DNA of 54,795 nt from JAMXLO01 sp036265005 (GTDB lineage: Bacteria; Pseudomonadota; Alphaproteobacteria; Acetobacterales; Acetobacteraceae), in NCBI GenBank assembly GCA_036265005.1, contig DATAPW010000166.1, positions 1 to 54,795 of the forward strand, given 5' to 3'. Below the pieces are notes generated by a model. The model saw only the letters and a list, made by a program, of their open reading frames with translations, was not told the DNA's origin and searched no databases. A program made the position numbers and the translations under genes. Of the stretch, positions 42,354-52,214 are shown in pieces; position 1 is the first letter of the stretch; each line of letters begins with the position of its first letter.

Positions 42354-45300
42354 ATGTGGATCGTTCGTATCGCGCTGGACCGACCATATACCTTTGTCGT
42401 TCTGGCACTGCTGATCCTGATCCTCAGCCCGATCGTGATCCTGGCAACACCCACCGACATCTTTCCGAATATCAACATTCCGGTCATCGCCGTGGGATGG
42501 ACCTACACGGGCCTGAACCCGGAGGAGATGGAAGGCCGCATCACCACGGTCTTCGAACGGTCGCTGACCACGCTGGTGGACAACATCCAGCATATCGAGT
42601 CCACCACCTATGACGGCCTGTCAATGGTCAAGATCTACCTGCAGCCGAACGCCAGCCTGGACACCGCCAACGCGCAGGTGACCGCTGCATCGCAGATGCT
42701 GCTGCGACAACTGCCGCCGGGCACCCAGCCGCCGCTGGTCATCGATTACAGCGCCTCCACCGTGCCGATCCTGCAGCTTGGCCTTTCCGGCCCGGGCCTG
42801 TCGGAGCAGGCGCTGAACGACATCGGCCTGAATTTCCTGCGCACCCAGTTGGTGACCGTCCCGGGGTCGGTGATTCCGTACCCGTACGGCGGCAAGCAAC
42901 GACAGGTCATGGTCAACCTGGATCCAAAACGACTGCAGGCCAGAGGCCTGTCACCCAACGACGTGCTGAGCGCAGTCTCGTCGCAATACCAGGTGGTCCC
43001 CTCCGGCACCGCAAAGATCTCACAGTTCGAATATGACGTGCGGGTCAATGGCACGCCGCGCACGGTACAGCAGTTGAACGACCTGCCAATTCGCACTGTC
43101 GGGAACGCTACGATCTATCTGCGCGACGTCGCCACCGTCAGCGACGGATTTGCGCCGCAGACCAATATCGTGCGGCAAAATGGCCGGCGCGGCGTGCTGG
43201 TGACGGTGCTGAAGGCCGGCAACGCCTCCACCATCAGCGTGGTGGACGGCATCCGCGCGATGTTGACGCGCATCCGCTCGACCCTGCCGCCGCAGTTGCG
43301 CGTCGAGGCGCTGGCGGACCAGTCCGTCTTCGTGAAGGCAGCGGTCGCGGGCGTGATCCGCGAGGCGGTGATCGCCGCCTGTCTCACCGCGCTGATGATC
43401 CTGGTCTTCCTCGGGAGCTGGCGGAGCACGCTGATCATCGCGGTGTCCATTCCGCTGTCGATCCTGGCCTCGGTGATGGTGCTCAGCCTGATCGGCCAGA
43501 CCATCAACATCATGACCTTGGGCGGCCTAGCGCTGGCGGTCGGCATCCTGGTGGACGACGCCACGGTGACGATCGAGAACATGGAGCGGTACCTGGAGGA
43601 ACGCCATCCTCTGCGTGACGCCGTGCTGCAAGGCGCGTCGCAGATCGCGGTGCCCGCGCTGGTCTCCACTCTGTGCATCTGCATCGTCTTCGTGCCGATG
43701 TTCCTGCTCGGCGGCGTGGCGCGCTATCTGTTCGTGCCGCTGGCGGAAGCAGTGGTGTTTGCCATGCTGGCCTCCTACGTGTTGTCGCGCACGCTGGTGC
43801 CGACAATGGCGGTGTTTCTGCTGCGCGCCAAGCCGCATGACAGCGCGCCGTCACGCAATCCGCTGGTGCTCGCGCAACGCCGATTCGAGTGGCATTTCGA
43901 GCAATGGCGGCTCGGCTATCGCGGCGCACTGAGCGGCATCGTGCAACGCCGCGCCCTGTTCATTCCAGGATTCCTGCTGTGCTGCTTTACGGTCTTCGCG
44001 CTGGTCCCGTGGCTGGGACAGAACTTCTTTCCCAACACCGACAGCGGCCAGTTCATCCTGCATATGCGCGCCAAGACCGGCACGCGCATCGAGGACACCG
44101 CGCAGCTCGCCGATCTGGTCGAGGCCTCGATCCGCAAGATCATCCCGCCCCGTGACCTCGACACGATCCTCGACAATATCGGCCTGCCGTACAGCACCAT
44201 CAATCTCAGCCACACCTCGTCTGGTGTGATCGGAGCGGCGGATGCCGACATCATGGTAACGCTGAAACCCGATCACCGCCCGACCGACGATTACGTCAAG
44301 GCGATCCGCGCGGCCGTGGGACGGCAGTTCCCGGGCGTCATGTTCTATTTCCTGCCGGCCGACATGATCTCGCAGATTCTGAATTTCGGCCTGCCGTCAC
44401 CGATCGACGTGCAGATCGACGGCGCCGATATCAACGGCAACCGCGCGGTGGCGGATCGCATTCTGAACCAGGTGCGCAACGTGCCGGGCGTGGTCGATGC
44501 GCGTATCCAGCAGGAGTTCGACTATCCCGACTTCAACATCAATGTCGATCGCACCAAGGCGCTGCAGGATGGGCTGACGGAGCGAGATGTGGCCGATAGC
44601 GTGTTGAATACCCTGAGCGGCAGCTTTCAGACCGCGCCGATGTTCTTCCTGAACTGGCAGAACGGCGTCAGCTACAACCTTGCCGCACAGGCGCCGCAAT
44701 ATGACGAGACCTCGCTGCAGGCGCTGCAGAACATTCCGGTCAGCGGTCCCACGGCGCGGCAGCCGGCGATCCTCGCGGATGTCGCGACCATCAAGCGGTC
44801 GCAGGAAATGGCGGCGATCGATCACTATGACATTCGGCGCGTCGTCGATGTATTCGCCAACGTGCAGGGCCGCGACCTTGGTGCCGTCGGCCGCGATGTG
44901 GCGCGCATCGTCGATGCCAACCGGCACACGCTGCCGCGCGGCAGCTTCGTCACGCTGCGCGGACAGCTCGAAACGATGCGTGGCGCCTATATAAGTCTGA
45001 TCGCCGGTCTCGGCTTCTCCATCGTGCTGGTTTATCTGCTGATCGTCGTCAACTTCCAGTCCTGGCGCGATCCGTTCATCATCATCAGCGCGCTGCCGGC
45101 GGCGCTGGCCGGCATCGTGCTGTGCCTGTTCTTCACTGGCACCACGTTGAGCGTCCCGGCACTGATGGGCGCCATCATGTGCATGGGCGTCGCGACAGCG
45201 AACAGTATTCTGCTGGTGTCGTTTGCCAGGGAGCGGCTGGCGGTGCATGGCGACGCGGTGCGCGCGGCCATCGAGGCCGGCTTCACCCGCTTCCGCCCCG

Positions 45301-45506
45301 TACTGATGACCGCACTGGCGATGATCATCGGCATGGTGCCGATGGCGCTGGGTCTTGGCGAGGGCGGCGAACAGAACGCTCCGCTCGGCCGCGCAGTGAT
45401 CGGCGGGCTGATGCTGGCCACCGTGGCGACGCTGGTTTTCGTTCCGTCGGTGTTTTCCCTGCTGCATGCGCGGCGCGGCACCGCGGTATCTTCGGACGAG
45501 GCATAA
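42354..45506 (+). CDS. RND-family multidrug efflux pump, inner-membrane subunit
   Basis: The 1050-residue protein is an AcrB/HAE1-type proton antiporter with twelve helices and two large periplasmic loops. Marks include FPNINIPVIAVGWTYTGLNP, the proton-relay region GGLALAVGILVDDATVTIEN with the Asp pair, VPMFLLGGVARYLFVPLAEA, and in the second half MGAIMCMGVATANSILLVSF and MALGLGEGGEQNAPLGRAVI. The ATG at 42354 (MWIVRIALDRPYTF) is preferred to 42303 because family members begin this way and GGAG lies upstream. It heads a three-gene operon with adaptor and outer-membrane factor. The pump-first order is typical of this alphaproteobacterial group. Confidence 0.93.
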   Translation: MWIVRIALDRPYTFVVLALLILILSPIVILATPTDIFPNINIPVIAVGWTYTGLNPEEMEGRITTVFERSLTTLVDNIQHIESTTYDGLSMVKIYLQPNASLDTANAQVTAASQMLLRQLPPGTQPPLVIDYSASTVPILQLGLSGPGLSEQALNDIGLNFLRTQLVTVPGSVIPYPYGGKQRQVMVNLDPKRLQARGLSPNDVLSAVSSQYQVVPSGTAKISQFEYDVRVNGTPRTVQQLNDLPIRTVGNATIYLRDVATVSDGFAPQTNIVRQNGRRGVLVTVLKAGNASTISVVDGIRAMLTRIRSTLPPQLRVEALADQSVFVKAAVAGVIREAVIAACLTALMILVFLGSWRSTLIIAVSIPLSILASVMVLSLIGQTINIMTLGGLALAVGILVDDATVTIENMERYLEERHPLRDAVLQGASQIAVPALVSTLCICIVFVPMFLLGGVARYLFVPLAEAVVFAMLASYVLSRTLVPTMAVFLLRAKPHDSAPSRNPLVLAQRRFEWHFEQWRLGYRGALSGIVQRRALFIPGFLLCCFTVFALVPWLGQNFFPNTDSGQFILHMRAKTGTRIEDTAQLADLVEASIRKIIPPRDLDTILDNIGLPYSTINLSHTSSGVIGAADADIMVTLKPDHRPTDDYVKAIRAAVGRQFPGVMFYFLPADMISQILNFGLPSPIDVQIDGADINGNRAVADRILNQVRNVPGVVDARIQQEFDYPDFNINVDRTKALQDGLTERDVADSVLNTLSGSFQTAPMFFLNWQNGVSYNLAAQAPQYDETSLQALQNIPVSGPTARQPAILADVATIKRSQEMAAIDHYDIRRVVDVFANVQGRDLGAVGRDVARIVDANRHTLPRGSFVTLRGQLETMRGAYISLIAGLGFSIVLVYLLIVVNFQSWRDPFIIISALPAALAGIVLCLFFTGTTLSVPALMGAIMCMGVATANSILLVSFARERLAVHGDAVRAAIEAGFTRFRPVLMTALAMIIGMVPMALGLGEGGEQNAPLGRAVIGGLMLATVATLVFVPSVFSLLHARRGTAVSSDEA

Positions 45507-45509
45507 GGC

Positions 45510-46736
45510 ATGCTGAAAGAACCGCCCGCCAGGGAGCCGGAAGCGCGCGAACCGGATCCGGCACCGGCCGATATCGCGGCGCCGCGGATCGGACGCCGCG
45601 GCCGAGCAGGAGTGGTGACCGCAATCATCGCGCTCGCCGCTCTGGCGATTGGCGTCTATCATGGCATCAGCGGTCGCGTGACGGCCGAGGCCAGCCTCGC
45701 CACCACCACCGCCGAGACGGCGGTCCCCATCGTCGATGTCGTGCATCCTCAGGCCGGGGCGCCTGACCAGGAACTGACTCTGCCTGGCCAGACCGTCGCC
45801 TTCACCGACACGCCGATCTATGCCCGCACCAGCGGCTATCTGACGCATTGGTATTTCGATATCGGCGCGCATGTGCGCAAAGGCCAATTGCTGGCGCAGA
45901 TCGAGACGCCGGAGCTCGACGCGCAATTGCGCCAGGCGCGCGCCGACCTGGAGACGGCGCAGGCCAACACCAAACTGGCCGGCATCACGGCGGACCGCAC
46001 GGCGAATCTGCTGCGCACGCAGTCGGTCTCGACGCAGGCACGTGACAACGCCGCCGGCGCCTACGCCGCGGACCAGGCGATCGTCGCCTCGCGCCAGGCC
46101 GAAGTGGCACGGCTGGAGGAGCTGCAATCCTACGAAAACGTCTATGCGCCGTTCGATGGCGCGATTACCCAACGCAACACCGATGTCGGCGACCTGATCA
46201 ACGCGGGCGCGGGGACGCCCAACACGCAATTGTTCCATATGATGGCGACGGGCACGCTGCGCATCTATGTCGCGGTGCCGGAGGATGACGCGCCCGCCAT
46301 CCATATCGGCGCGACGCCGACTGTGACGCTCGATGAATTCCCCGGCCAGGTGTTCCGCGGCACGCTGGTACGGACGGCCGATGCGATCGACCCGCAGTCA
46401 CGCACGCTGCTGGTCGAGGTCGATGTCGATAACGCCGCCGGCAAGCTGCTGCCCGGCGCCTATGCCCTGGTGCATTTCGAACTGTCGGACCGCGTGCACT
46501 CGGTAACCATTCCGTCCAACGCCATGTTGTTCCGCAGCGAAGGTCTGCGTGTCGGCGTGGTCCGCAACGGTGTCGCGCAACTCGTGCCGATCACCATCGG
46601 ACGCGACTATGGTGGCAGCGTCGAGGTACTGACCGGCCTGCAGCAGGGCGACCAGGTGATCGTCAATCCCTCCGATGCGCTGATCAGCGGCACGGCGGTA
46701 CGGATCGCCGGTGGCAGACCGGAGGGGGCTACGTGA
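45510..46736 (+). CDS. RND periplasmic adaptor (HlyD/MFP family)
   Basis: The 408-residue protein is anchored by an N-terminal helix (VVTAIIALAALAIGVYHGIS). The biotinyl-lipoyl-like halves are visible as TPIYARTSGYLTHWYFDIGA and SYENVYAPFDGAITQRNTDV, separated by an alpha-hairpin of about 70 residues (LRQARADLETAQANTKLAGI). The beta-barrel region includes TVTLDEFPGQVFRGTLVRTA. It bridges the pump and the outer-membrane factor. It begins three bases after the pump gene and its stop overlaps the next gene's start. Confidence 0.92.
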   Translation: MLKEPPAREPEAREPDPAPADIAAPRIGRRGRAGVVTAIIALAALAIGVYHGISGRVTAEASLATTTAETAVPIVDVVHPQAGAPDQELTLPGQTVAFTDTPIYARTSGYLTHWYFDIGAHVRKGQLLAQIETPELDAQLRQARADLETAQANTKLAGITADRTANLLRTQSVSTQARDNAAGAYAADQAIVASRQAEVARLEELQSYENVYAPFDGAITQRNTDVGDLINAGAGTPNTQLFHMMATGTLRIYVAVPEDDAPAIHIGATPTVTLDEFPGQVFRGTLVRTADAIDPQSRTLLVEVDVDNAAGKLLPGAYALVHFELSDRVHSVTIPSNAMLFRSEGLRVGVVRNGVAQLVPITIGRDYGGSVEVLTGLQQGDQVIVNPSDALISGTAVRIAGGRPEGAT

Positions 46737-48226
46737 TGTCGGCGCGCCGCTGCATCGCCGGCACGCTCGCACTGCTGATGGCGGGCTGCACGGTCGGACC
46801 GAAATACCAGACGCCGTCGGTGCCGATGACCGACAGCTTCAAGGAGGCGACGCCGGCCGACTATCGCACCGCCGGCTCCTGGCTACGCGCGCAGCCTGCC
46901 GACACGCTGCCGCGCGGCTCATGGTGGCAGGTCTTCGGCGATCCCGAACTGGACAAGCTGGAGGATCAACTCACCACCTCGAACTTCAATCTACAGCTCG
47001 CCGAAGCGCGGTTCCGGGAGGCGCGCGCGATGATCGGCTATCAGCGGGCGTCGGAGTTTCCCACGATTTCGGTGGGGGCCAACACTTTTTCTCTGCAGGA
47101 CTCCAGCCACCAGCCGTATTTCCTGATTCCCAATCCGCAGCCGGAAGGCGAGCTGCAACTGCCGTTCGACCTGAATTACGAAGTCGATCTGTGGGGGCGC
47201 ATCCATCGCATGGTTGCGGCGGCCCGCGAGGAAGCGCAGGCCAGTGCCGCCGACCTTGCCACCGTCACCCTGAGCCTGCATGCCGAGTTGGCGATCGACT
47301 ACATCGAGTTGCGCGCCGCCGATGCACAGCAGCGCCTGCTGGACGACACGGTGAAGGCCTATACCGCGGCGCTGCGTTTGACGCAGAACCGCCTGGCGGG
47401 AGGCGACGCGGCCGAGTCCGACGTGGCGCAAGCGCAGACACAGCTCGACACGACACGAGTGCAGGACACCGATATCGGCGTGATGCGCGCGAAGTATGAA
47501 CATGCGATCGCCGTCCTGATCGGCCAGCCGCCGGCGGCATTCAGCCTGCCGCCGTCCCCGCTCGATCTGCAGCCGCCTTCGATTCCGCCTGGCATTCCGT
47601 CGGAGCTGTTGCAGCGCCGGCCGGACATTGCTTCCGCGGAACGCCGTGTGGCGGAGGCGAACGAGCAAATCGGCATCGCCAAGGCGGCGTATTATCCGTC
47701 ACTGACGTTCAGTGCGGAATCCGGCTTCGAAGGCACCAGCGGTGCGACATTGTTCGGCTGGCCCAGCCTGTTCTGGGCGGTCGGCACGTCGCTGACCCAG
47801 CAGTTGTTCGACGGCGGCCGGCGCAAGGCACAGTCGGAAGCCGCGCATGCGGCGTACGATGCCAGCGTGGCGACCTATCGGCAGACCACGTTGACGGCGT
47901 TCCAGCAGGTGGAGGACAATCTCGCGGCGCTGCACATCCTGCAGGACGAGGCGCAGCAGCAGCGCGAAGCCGTGGCGTCGGCGGAGAAATCGCTGCGGGC
48001 GTTCACCAACCTGTATCTGGGGGGCGAGGACCCTTATCTGGACGTCATCACCGCGCAGACCGCGGCGCTGATGAACCAGCGCAACGACGTCGATATTCTG
48101 CGGCGCCGCATGGAGGCGAGCGTCCTGCTGGTCAAGGCCCTCGGCGGCGGCTGGAACGCAACCGATCTGCCGAAGCTGGCCAGCAGTGGCATGCCGCGCG
48201 GTGCGTTCGTGCCGGCGGGGTGGTGA
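46736..48226 (+). CDS. Outer-membrane efflux lipoprotein (NodT family)
   Basis: The 496-residue TolC-like channel has a lipoprotein signal (GTLALLMAGCTVGPKYQTP) and two internally repeated coiled-coil domains. Marks are WWQVFGDPELDKLEDQLTTS, FDLNYEVDLWGRIHRMVAAA and LLQRRPDIASAERRVAEANE, with SLTQQLFDGGRRKAQSEAAH in the second half. The ATG at 46736 is chosen over the GTG at 46733 because GGAGGGGG lies at proper spacing. Either way it overlaps the adaptor's stop codon, showing coupling. It completes the tripartite exporter. Confidence 0.92.
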   Translation: MSARRCIAGTLALLMAGCTVGPKYQTPSVPMTDSFKEATPADYRTAGSWLRAQPADTLPRGSWWQVFGDPELDKLEDQLTTSNFNLQLAEARFREARAMIGYQRASEFPTISVGANTFSLQDSSHQPYFLIPNPQPEGELQLPFDLNYEVDLWGRIHRMVAAAREEAQASAADLATVTLSLHAELAIDYIELRAADAQQRLLDDTVKAYTAALRLTQNRLAGGDAAESDVAQAQTQLDTTRVQDTDIGVMRAKYEHAIAVLIGQPPAAFSLPPSPLDLQPPSIPPGIPSELLQRRPDIASAERRVAEANEQIGIAKAAYYPSLTFSAESGFEGTSGATLFGWPSLFWAVGTSLTQQLFDGGRRKAQSEAAHAAYDASVATYRQTTLTAFQQVEDNLAALHILQDEAQQQREAVASAEKSLRAFTNLYLGGEDPYLDVITAQTAALMNQRNDVDILRRRMEASVLLVKALGGGWNATDLPKLASSGMPRGAFVPAGW

Positions 48227-48294
48227 GAGGGCAGTCGCTGCCGCATCTCCACGGCCCGATCAGGCATCAGAGCATCCGAGGCTCGATCAGTCCG

Positions 48295-48621
48295 TCAGCG
48301 TACCGGCCACCAGCGGCTTAGCCACTCGTCCTTCGCGGCCTGCAGCCGCTGCCAGTATGCGTCCCGTGCCGCCTCATCGGCAGCATCGTGCGAGATCGCG
48401 GCTCCCGTTTCGTCACCTTGGTCCCGAAGGATCGCGCTTGCAGCCGCATGCTGTTCAGCCAGGGCTGATTCCTCCCGGGCCTGCCGTGCCCGATCTGCCG
48501 CGGCCGCAGCGTAGTCGGCCGAATTGGGAGATGTGCACTCGGCTAGCAGGCAGGCGAACATGGCAGTCGTCGCACCGACCAAGCGGAACGCGATGCCCTT
48601 AGTCTGAGTTCGGATTGCCAT
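48295..48621 (-). CDS. Small exported Ala-rich helical protein
   Basis: The 108-residue protein has a signal-like N-terminus (FRLVGATTAMFACLLAECTS), in which the Cys could be lipidated although the residue before it is Glu, which is atypical. The mature part is a single long Ala-rich helix (ADYAAAAADRARQAREESAL, ASAILRDQGDETGAAI) ending WLSRWWPVR. GGAGGG nine bases before the ATG at 48621 supports the start. No family was recognised. It could be a small envelope lipoprotein. Confidence 0.5.
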   Translation of the reverse strand: MAIRTQTKGIAFRLVGATTAMFACLLAECTSPNSADYAAAAADRARQAREESALAEQHAAASAILRDQGDETGAAISHDAADEAARDAYWQRLQAAKDEWLSRWWPVR

Positions 48622-49015
48622 ATCGGGAATCCCTCCGACCGTCAGTCCCCGCGCAATCAGCGGTCGCTCTGGAAGCGGCATAGTTGGGCGGAGCAGCCAC
48701 CACGGAGAAATAGAGAAAGCGGCCCGCAGGTTGCGGCACCACGCGGAATTTACATTCTTTATCGAGAGACGACCGTTCAGGCGGCACGTCCAATGCGGGC
48801 CGGGCGCGCGCTTATCGATCGCGCTAAAGCCCGGCATGCAGCGGCGCATGATGCACCGCGAGGTGAGCATCGTAACTGCCACGTGACCAGGCTTGTGGAT
48901 GGAATGGTGAATCCCGTCTCCCTAATGGGAGTGGACGGCGCCATCCCACGCAATGTCCCGGCCACGTCGGCTCCAGGCGCGAAATTCTGTTTTTCCAGGT
49001 AGCACGAGGGCGGGA
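48622..49015. other. Intergenic region before the YihY/BrkB gene
   Basis: Nearly 400 bases between divergent genes. No coding frame here is convincing, and no clear promoter, operator or structured RNA was recognised. Confidence 0.4.
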
Positions 49016-49885
49016 ATGATCGACGAACTCTGGAAATTGTTGAGAGAAAGCATTTACGGCTATCTGGAAGATGAGGCACTGACGCGGGGGGCGGCCATTG
49101 CATTCTACACGGTCACATCCATCGGTCCGGTGCTCTTCATTGTCGTCGCAATCGCGGGTCTGTTCTTCGGGGAGGACGCCGCCGCTGGTGCTATCTCGGC
49201 CCAACTGACGGGCTTGATGGGCCGGCAGAGCGCCGAGTTGCTTCAGACGGTCATCCAAAATGCCTCAGGAAAGGCATCCAGCGTTTTGGCGACCTTCGCC
49301 GGTCTGGTCACACTTGTGGTCACCGCGTCCGGCGTGTTCACCGAGATGCAGCAGACGCTGAATGTGATCTGGCGGGCCAAACCGCAGGAAAATATCCTGT
49401 CCGGCATGCTGCGAGCCCGCGCTGCCAGTTTAGGCCTGGTCGCGGCGCTCGGGTTTCTGCTGCTGGTTTCGCTGGTGATCAGCGCAGTGCTGACTGCGCT
49501 TGGCAACTACGTCGATGCATTGCTTCCGTTTGGCTATCTGATCCTGCAGGCACTGAATTTCCTGGCGTCCTATGCACTGATCACCGTGTTGTTTGCCGCA
49601 ATCTACAAGGTATTGCCGGACAAGCCGATCCAATGGCGGGATGTATTCGTGGGCGCCGTCGTAACGGCTTTGCTGTTCACGGTGGGCAAATTCCTCATCG
49701 GCCTTTACCTCGGCAGCAGCACCGTCGCATCGAGTTACGGTGCGGCGGGAAGTCTGATTATCGTTCTGCTATGGATATACTACTCCGCACAGGTGTTCCT
49801 CCTTGGTGCGGAGTTTACAAAAGTCTATGCCCATCACCATGGGAGCCGGTCGCGCCGCAGCGTTGCCTCGCATGCCGCAAATTAG
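49016..49885 (+). CDS. YihY/BrkB-family membrane protein
   Basis: The 289-residue protein has about six helices. Marks of the family are ALTRGAAIAFYTVTSIGPVL at helix 1, TASGVFTEMQQTLNVIWRAK, the Pro/Trp loop YKVLPDKPIQWRDVFVGAVV and SSYGAAGSLIIVLLWIYYSA before the last helix. Family members were once called ribonuclease BN and are now regarded as inner-membrane proteins of unsettled function. The ATG at 49016 (MIDELWKLL) follows GAGGGCGGGA, and the frame open to 48953 is not used. The tail HHHGSRSRRS is basic. Confidence 0.87.
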   Translation: MIDELWKLLRESIYGYLEDEALTRGAAIAFYTVTSIGPVLFIVVAIAGLFFGEDAAAGAISAQLTGLMGRQSAELLQTVIQNASGKASSVLATFAGLVTLVVTASGVFTEMQQTLNVIWRAKPQENILSGMLRARAASLGLVAALGFLLLVSLVISAVLTALGNYVDALLPFGYLILQALNFLASYALITVLFAAIYKVLPDKPIQWRDVFVGAVVTALLFTVGKFLIGLYLGSSTVASSYGAAGSLIIVLLWIYYSAQVFLLGAEFTKVYAHHHGSRSRRSVASHAAN

Positions 49886-49934
49886 CGGTTGGCCGGCACG
49901 CCGTGCGCGCGCCCCATCTGGTCGCAGTGTTGCG

Positions 49935-50189
49935 TCAGCCGGCCGGGACCGAAATTCCGGATGAGGCAGGCGGCGGTGTCCGGCGGCTACGTTTGCGTGG
50001 CGGCTGGGCTGATTGTGTCTGTTTCTTTCGCTCGCGTCGGGCCATCTTGGGACCCGGCTGGTCGCCATCGATGACAAACATCTCACACGCTCGCTGCCAG
50101 AATTCCGCGTCGCGGCCTGACGGTCGGCCACTGGCTTCCCAGATGTGGTAGGCGCACTCGCGAATGCGTTCCTCAAGCGTCTCGGCCAT
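49935..50189 (-). CDS. DUF2934 protein
   Basis: The 84-residue protein has the short DUF2934 helix-turn-helix-like unit at its N-terminus: LEERIRECAYHIWEASGRPS followed by GRDAEFWQRACE. A basic Lys/Arg/Gln/Pro-rich tail follows (MARRERKKQTQ, RKRSRRTPPP). DUF2934 proteins are widespread in alphaproteobacteria and have no established role. The start at 50189 is chosen because GAGGAGGG precedes it, and the frame also opens to 50231. Confidence 0.75.
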   Translation of the reverse strand: MAETLEERIRECAYHIWEASGRPSGRDAEFWQRACEMFVIDGDQPGPKMARRERKKQTQSAQPPRKRSRRTPPPASSGISVPAG

Positions 50190-50522
50190 GCGTTGACCCT
50201 CCTCGAACATGTCCGGAGCGTCGTAGCTCATCCAACCGATTTCACGTCAAGTCACAACCGAATCCGGCTCGACGCTTCAAAGCGTGTTTTCCATGGCGCA
50301 ACCGCCGCCGAGCAGCCGGTGCCCCTCAAGACGCTCCGCCGGGTGGCGGACCTTGCATTCGAACTGCCTGCAATAAGCGGGTTCGGCTCTCCCGGTTCCG
50401 CCCGGCCCGCTTGAATTAGTCGGTCGTTGCCGGGCGGAGGGATAATGGCGTTGAAATGGCTGTGCGCGCACAGCCGATGGGCCTGTGTGGGCGTTTCGCT
50501 CCAGCTCCAAGGGAGGCGTACG
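50190..50522. other. Intergenic region upstream of the Gly-rich lipoprotein
   Basis: About 330 bases between divergent genes. I see nothing coding, and no recognisable operator or structured RNA. Confidence 0.4.
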
Positions 50523-51005
50523 ATGCGGTGTGCTCTATTGTTGGCCGGCGTTGCAGTGGTTGCCGCATGCTCCGGGCCGAAACTGCCTGCCCCGAACAGT
50601 GCCGATGCACGCTATGATGGCCGGGAGCGGGCGGTGCAGCTTATGGTCAGCGGCCTTCAGCCTGCGACGGCCGCGGCGTTGGTTTCCAATGATGGGAAAC
50701 GCTATCCGGCGTCAGGGATCGCACTCATCAGCGGTCCGCACGTACTGTACAACCCGCCGCCCTCGATCGGGCTTGGTGTCGGCGGCTTTGGCTTCTCAGG
50801 ATGCTGCAGCGGGTTCGGCTCTGGCATCGGAGTGGGATTGCCGCTCGGTCGGCCGACCCCGTCCGAAATCAGCGATCAATACGTTGCCTCAGCCCTGATA
50901 CCGGTGCCATCCGATTACGTGAGCAGCTGGGCCGACTACCATCTCGAAATCTCCGTCGGGACCCAATCCATCAGCCTCGCTGCCCCTTCTCCAGCCGCCG
51001 GCTGA
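50523..51005 (+). CDS. Glycine-rich lipoprotein
   Basis: The 160-residue protein has a lipoprotein signal (ALLLAGVAVVAACSG), a small domain (RAVQLMVSGLQPATAAALVS, ALISGPHVLYNPPPSIGLGV) and a Gly/Phe-rich segment with two adjacent Cys (GFGFSGCCSGFGSGIGVGLP). A C-terminal strand region (YVSSWADYHLEISV) follows. GGGAGG precedes the ATG at 50523. It is probably an outer-membrane-associated lipoprotein. No family was recognised. Confidence 0.6.
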   Translation: MRCALLLAGVAVVAACSGPKLPAPNSADARYDGRERAVQLMVSGLQPATAAALVSNDGKRYPASGIALISGPHVLYNPPPSIGLGVGGFGFSGCCSGFGSGIGVGLPLGRPTPSEISDQYVASALIPVPSDYVSSWADYHLEISVGTQSISLAAPSPAAG

Positions 51006-51186
51006 CGAGGCTTACCGATACGGGCTTGATTGTGCCGTTCGGCTCGGCGCTGGTACTCGTGTCTCTGCTGGTTGCCGCCCCGGTCATCGCGCCGGCGCCG
51101 CCGCCAATGTGGCAGCGTGGCTTGTACGGTGATTGGCGCGACAATCATGCAATATCCGAAAGCAGGAGGCGGCCTGCAGCGCGAAA

Positions 51187-51768
51187 TCAGGACTTCTGTA
51201 CCAACGACAGCGGTGCGGCAGCCTCCGCTGCGAGGCGTTGGGCGATAAATTCCTTTCCAAGACTGGTCGCATAGACGAACTGGGAAAGCTCGTCCCCCGC
51301 CGCCGGGATGTCCGCAATCGCGATGTCGTTCGTTCGGATGTAGCCACTATCTCTCAAGTAGCGCAGTTGCTGGCGAAAGCCCTCTGACATACCGAAAGTG
51401 CCGAAGCCGGTTGAAATCTTCCTCAGATTTTCGAATGTTGGCTGAGGCATGCTATTGAACACGAAGCGGGTCAGCGTGGCGAGCGCAGCGTCGGCCTTGC
51501 TGTCTGCAACTTCTGCTTTAGCGTTCGCCTCATCAACTTTCTTGCTCAACTCCACGCCGGTCGGACCGATTTTCAGGCTCTCGACCTTCGCGACAAGTGG
51601 CCAAAAGACCGCCAGCAGCGCCGAACCAAAGGAGCAAAAGGCAATACTCCCCTTATCGCTCGTCGAAATGATCAGCAGAACCGCGAAAATGCCCGCAAGG
51701 CTGAAAAGCAGTACGGTCATCAGCCTCCGTGGAAGTCCATACTCAACTGCGTCTGACAGCCTGTCGCC
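51187..51768 (-). CDS. Membrane protein with coiled coil and winged-helix-like tail
   Basis: The 193-residue protein has two closely spaced hydrophobic segments (MTVLLFSLAGIFAVLLIIST and SIAFCSFGSALLAVFWPLVA). An Ala/Lys/Glu/Asp coiled-coil stretch follows (VELSKKVDEANAKAEVADSK). The C-terminal domain of about 90 residues includes RQQLRYLRDSGYIRTNDIA and LSQFVYATSLGKEFIAQRLA, which looks like a small winged-helix fold. The frame opens far upstream (to 52200). The ATG at 51768 is chosen because GGAG lies eight bases before it, with 51804 as an alternative. Function is unknown. Confidence 0.6.
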   Translation of the reverse strand, partial: GDRLSDAVEYGLPRRLMTVLLFSLAGIFAVLLIISTSDKGSIAFCSFGSALLAVFWPLVAKVESLKIGPTGVELSKKVDEANAKAEVADSKADAALATLTRFVFNSMPQPTFENLRKISTGFGTFGMSEGFRQQLRYLRDSGYIRTNDIAIADIPAAGDELSQFVYATSLGKEFIAQRLAAEAAAPLSLVQKS

Positions 51769-51867
51769 CATCGCGAAGCTCCATCCGACTCTCACGGTCT
51801 CCATTCGCCGTCCCAAGCGAGGGCAGTCCACTGGAGCGGCCTCCCGGGAGCAGCCTCGTACCGTGCC

Positions 51868-51992
51868 ATGAAAAACGGCTACGCCCGAGTCTCGACCGAC
51901 AGCCGGGGCGTGGCCACGCAGGGTGCGGCACCTCCGCGCCGATGCCTGTGAGAAGGTGAAATCCGCCGCCTCGCGCGGCGAATTTGCGAGCG
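51868..51992 (+). pseudogene. Frameshifted serine-resolvase fragment
   Basis: From the ATG at 51868 the sequence MKNGYARVSTDSRGVATQ matches the N-terminus of serine recombinases, with the catalytic Ser in ARVST. A one-base insertion near 51921 then breaks the frame. The other frame continues VRHLRADACEKVKSAASRGE, the next block of the same catalytic domain. The rest of the protein is missing. It marks a lost mobile element. Confidence 0.7.
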
Positions 51993-52193
51993 ACGAACAA
52001 ATGCGGGCCGCGTGGCCAGGCACGTTTTGTGACGGCTTCGCCATGCCGCGCGCGATCCTGCCGGGATGTGGGCGCTTCCTGAGCCGAATGAACAACCATC
52101 TCGCCGCCGGTGCCGCGAGCCGGATCATCGTTACGCCGACCGCGACATGCTGTGGCGTGGTCAGCCGGCGCGGGCAGCGCAGGAAGATTTTCC

Positions 52194-52199
52194 TTGACA
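52194..52199 (+). promoter_or_regulatory. Candidate -35 element of the SOS-box gene
   Basis: TTGACA is an exact -35 hexamer. At a 17-base spacing the -10 would fall at 52217-52222 (TCTTGT), inside the SOS box. The -10 match is poor, so the promoter is a proposal. Confidence 0.4.
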
Positions 52200-52214
52200 A
52201 CGCCCCGCCGGTGT

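Noticed and set aside
44397..46304. 635-codon minus-strand ORF
   Set aside because: It is antisense to the RND pump and adaptor genes and rich in Arg/Gln/His, typical of a shadow frame.
42354..48226. RND pump operon as a novel system
   Set aside because: Pump, adaptor and outer-membrane factor all have standard motifs and lengths. Only the substrate is unknown.
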